DNA from: Thermoplasmataceae archaeon
Lineage (GTDB): Archaea > Thermoplasmatota > Thermoplasmata > Thermoplasmatales > Thermoplasmataceae
Direction: 5' to 3'
Length of the DNA stretch: 64,000 bases
Assembly: GCA_038729425.1 (NCBI GenBank)
Contig: JAVYSB010000001.1
Span: forward strand, 245,663-309,662
Below, one piece after another: positions 62,934-64,000 of this stretch. Position 1 is the first letter of the stretch, and each line of letters begins with the position of its first letter. The notes under the pieces are model-generated. The model ran no database searches. It worked only from the letters and a program-made list of their open reading frames with translations, and was not told the origin of the DNA. Both the position numbers and the translations under genes were made by a program.

Positions 62934-64000
62934 TTATTGATTTATCATATCCCCTTCCATGTGTTTTTCGTAACTTCTGCTGAGCACAAGGCCAGAAATC
63001 AAGAGGACGCTCGCCGCATAAAGTTCTACAATCCATAGAAGTTTCAGGCTTACAAGGCTCGCTGGAGCAGCAAGAAGAAGCAGAGCCGTCCCCCCGATTA
63101 TTGCTCCCCCATTATATACGACGCCGATGGCAGTCGAGCGATACCTCTTGCTGAAAGTCTCGGACAGGAATGATGGCAGAGTAGAGAAAATCATGGCTTC
63201 AAGAAAAGCCTGAACTGAAAAAACAATTGTGAACACGACCCAGTCAGAAGTGAATCCAAAGAATACAAAGGCAGCAGACGGCACGGTGAAGATTATGGAG
63301 AACATGAGCATTGGAATCCTTCTACTTTTCTGTTTTCTCGCAATATATCCTCCGAACCACACGCCAATCAGAGATACAAAGTTGATCACAAGCAGCGCAT
63401 CCAGCAGATGTGATCCGATATTCAGGAAATAAGGTGAGGATGCAGAACCCAGTATGGGGTAGAAAGAGAATGTGGCAGTATTGAGGAAAAGTATTCCAGT
63501 GGTGATCATGAGACCGTAGAGAAGTTTCACTGAAGAGCCTTTTATCATTGAAACGGCTGGAGAATTCTCAATCTCCCTGTTCTCCTTCATCTTATTGAAG
63601 ACCTTTGTCTCCTTCGAAGCAGCCCTTATTACGAAAGTCAACGCACCTGGAACGAGAGACGTGAGAAACAGATACCTCCAGCCTATGGTCACGAATGAGT
63701 GCCCGAGGTAACCTGAGAGAAGTATGGCCACGTATACGACTAGGAAATAGCCAGTACCGTAGCCACTCTGCATAAATGCCCCCACCGGTTCCCTCTTATT
63801 CTCTGGAACGCTTTCCAGCGCTAAGGCCGCTCCGCCGCCATATTCTGCGCCGGCGAAGAAACCCACTATGAAAAGAACTATGTACAGTAGTATGGGAGAG
63901 AATATGCCAATCTGCGAATACGGAGGTATAATTCCTATCGCAGCGGAAAAGATTGTGAACCCGATTATGGAAACCGTCAGAAGCGTCTTTCTTCCAATTC
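62934..64000 (-). CDS. MFS transporter (5' end outside window)
   Basis: The frame is open to the last base. The visible 355 residues begin IGRKTLLTVSI, the end of the first MFS motif, then GFFAGAEYGGGAALALESVP (TM4-5, acidic motif), and about nine TM segments. This resembles metabolite/proton symporters of the MHS group (GAEYGG). It ends MEGDMINQ. Substrate unknown. Convergent with coaA, separated by one base. Confidence 0.86.
   Translation of the reverse strand, partial: IGRKTLLTVSIIGFTIFSAAIGIIPPYSQIGIFSPILLYIVLFIVGFFAGAEYGGGAALALESVPENKREPVGAFMQSGYGTGYFLVVYVAILLSGYLGHSFVTIGWRYLFLTSLVPGALTFVIRAASKETKVFNKMKENREIENSPAVSMIKGSSVKLLYGLMITTGILFLNTATFSFYPILGSASSPYFLNIGSHLLDALLVINFVSLIGVWFGGYIARKQKSRRIPMLMFSIIFTVPSAAFVFFGFTSDWVVFTIVFSVQAFLEAMIFSTLPSFLSETFSKRYRSTAIGVVYNGGAIIGGTALLLLAAPASLVSLKLLWIVELYAASVLLISGLVLSRSYEKHMEGDMINQ

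Noticed and set aside
1..64000. CRISPR arrays, rRNA genes, intact insertion sequences, prophage or integrase-tRNA junctions
   Set aside because: No regularly spaced repeats, rRNA-like stretches, complete transposases, integrases or phage structural genes were seen on reading both strands.

Overview
The window is chromosomal DNA of an archaeon, most probably a member of the Thermoplasmatales (Thermoplasma/Picrophilus/Ferroplasma relatives). The best evidence is a mevalonate 3-kinase with the Leu and Thr substitutions typical of the Thermoplasma-type mevalonate pathway. Supporting evidence is a type I pantothenate kinase like the one known from Picrophilus, a Sec61-beta/SecG subunit, an archaeal RPA operon, archaeal-style split glycine dehydrogenase, and many leaderless genes with a TATA box about 26 bases upstream. 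G+C looks like the mid-40s percent by eye. No rRNA, CRISPR array, intact insertion sequence or prophage was seen.

Layout. 1-5.3 kb: end of an APC amino acid permease, a UbiD-type decarboxylase, tRNA-Leu(TAA), CsaA, a phosphotransferase-fold kinase and a flavin reductase. 5.3-11.1 kb: a molybdenum-hydroxylase locus with XdhC, CoxG and MocA maturation factors beside a medium/small/large subunit operon whose active-site loop (PYRGAGR) points to an aldehyde or glyceraldehyde oxidoreductase, not a CO dehydrogenase. 12.3-17.5 kb: a gene-poor, partly decayed stretch containing a ferredoxin pair, a DsrE-FmdE-like-ArsR group with palindromic promoter elements, tRNA-Glu(CTC), and a 54-residue Sec61-beta gene divergent from a signal peptidase I gene. 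18.3-24.5 kb: mevalonate 3-kinase, gcvPA-gcvPB, and a sulfur-handling operon (DsrE2, TusA, SQR-like flavoprotein, DUF1641). 24.6-27.7 kb: the RPA single-strand-binding operon with two small coiled-coil genes.

27.8-35.2 kb carries transporters (three MFS), a zinc-ribbon gene preceded by a perfect 24-bp palindrome, a phosphodiesterase-type hydrolase and a NifX-like protein. 35.3-39.2 kb is a thiamine ABC transporter operon (thiB-thiP-thiQ) under a clear TPP riboswitch; the ATPase appears to start at a non-canonical CTG codon. 39.2-49.3 kb holds an M13 metallopeptidase, tRNA-Thr(CGT), DUF1015, endonuclease IV with a TrmB-type regulator, and a thioesterase-CoaBC-nitrilase operon. 49.4-53.1 kb is pyruvate phosphate dikinase followed by a decayed COG0731 radical-SAM gene. 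53.2-64 kb: an ABM-domain protein, glycyl-tRNA synthetase with a four-CBS protein, the sufCBDSU operon divergent from a SufR-like iron-sulfur regulator, pantothenate kinase, and the end of another MFS transporter.

Together the genes show iron-sulfur assembly, low-potential electron carriers, persulfide handling and molybdenum-enzyme maturation close together, plus two steps of CoA synthesis (PanK, CoaBC) and thiamine import. The most unusual items are the radical-SAM pseudogene, the archaeal TPP riboswitch with a CTG-started ATPase, the palindromic promoter elements, and tRNA-Glu with C at position 55.
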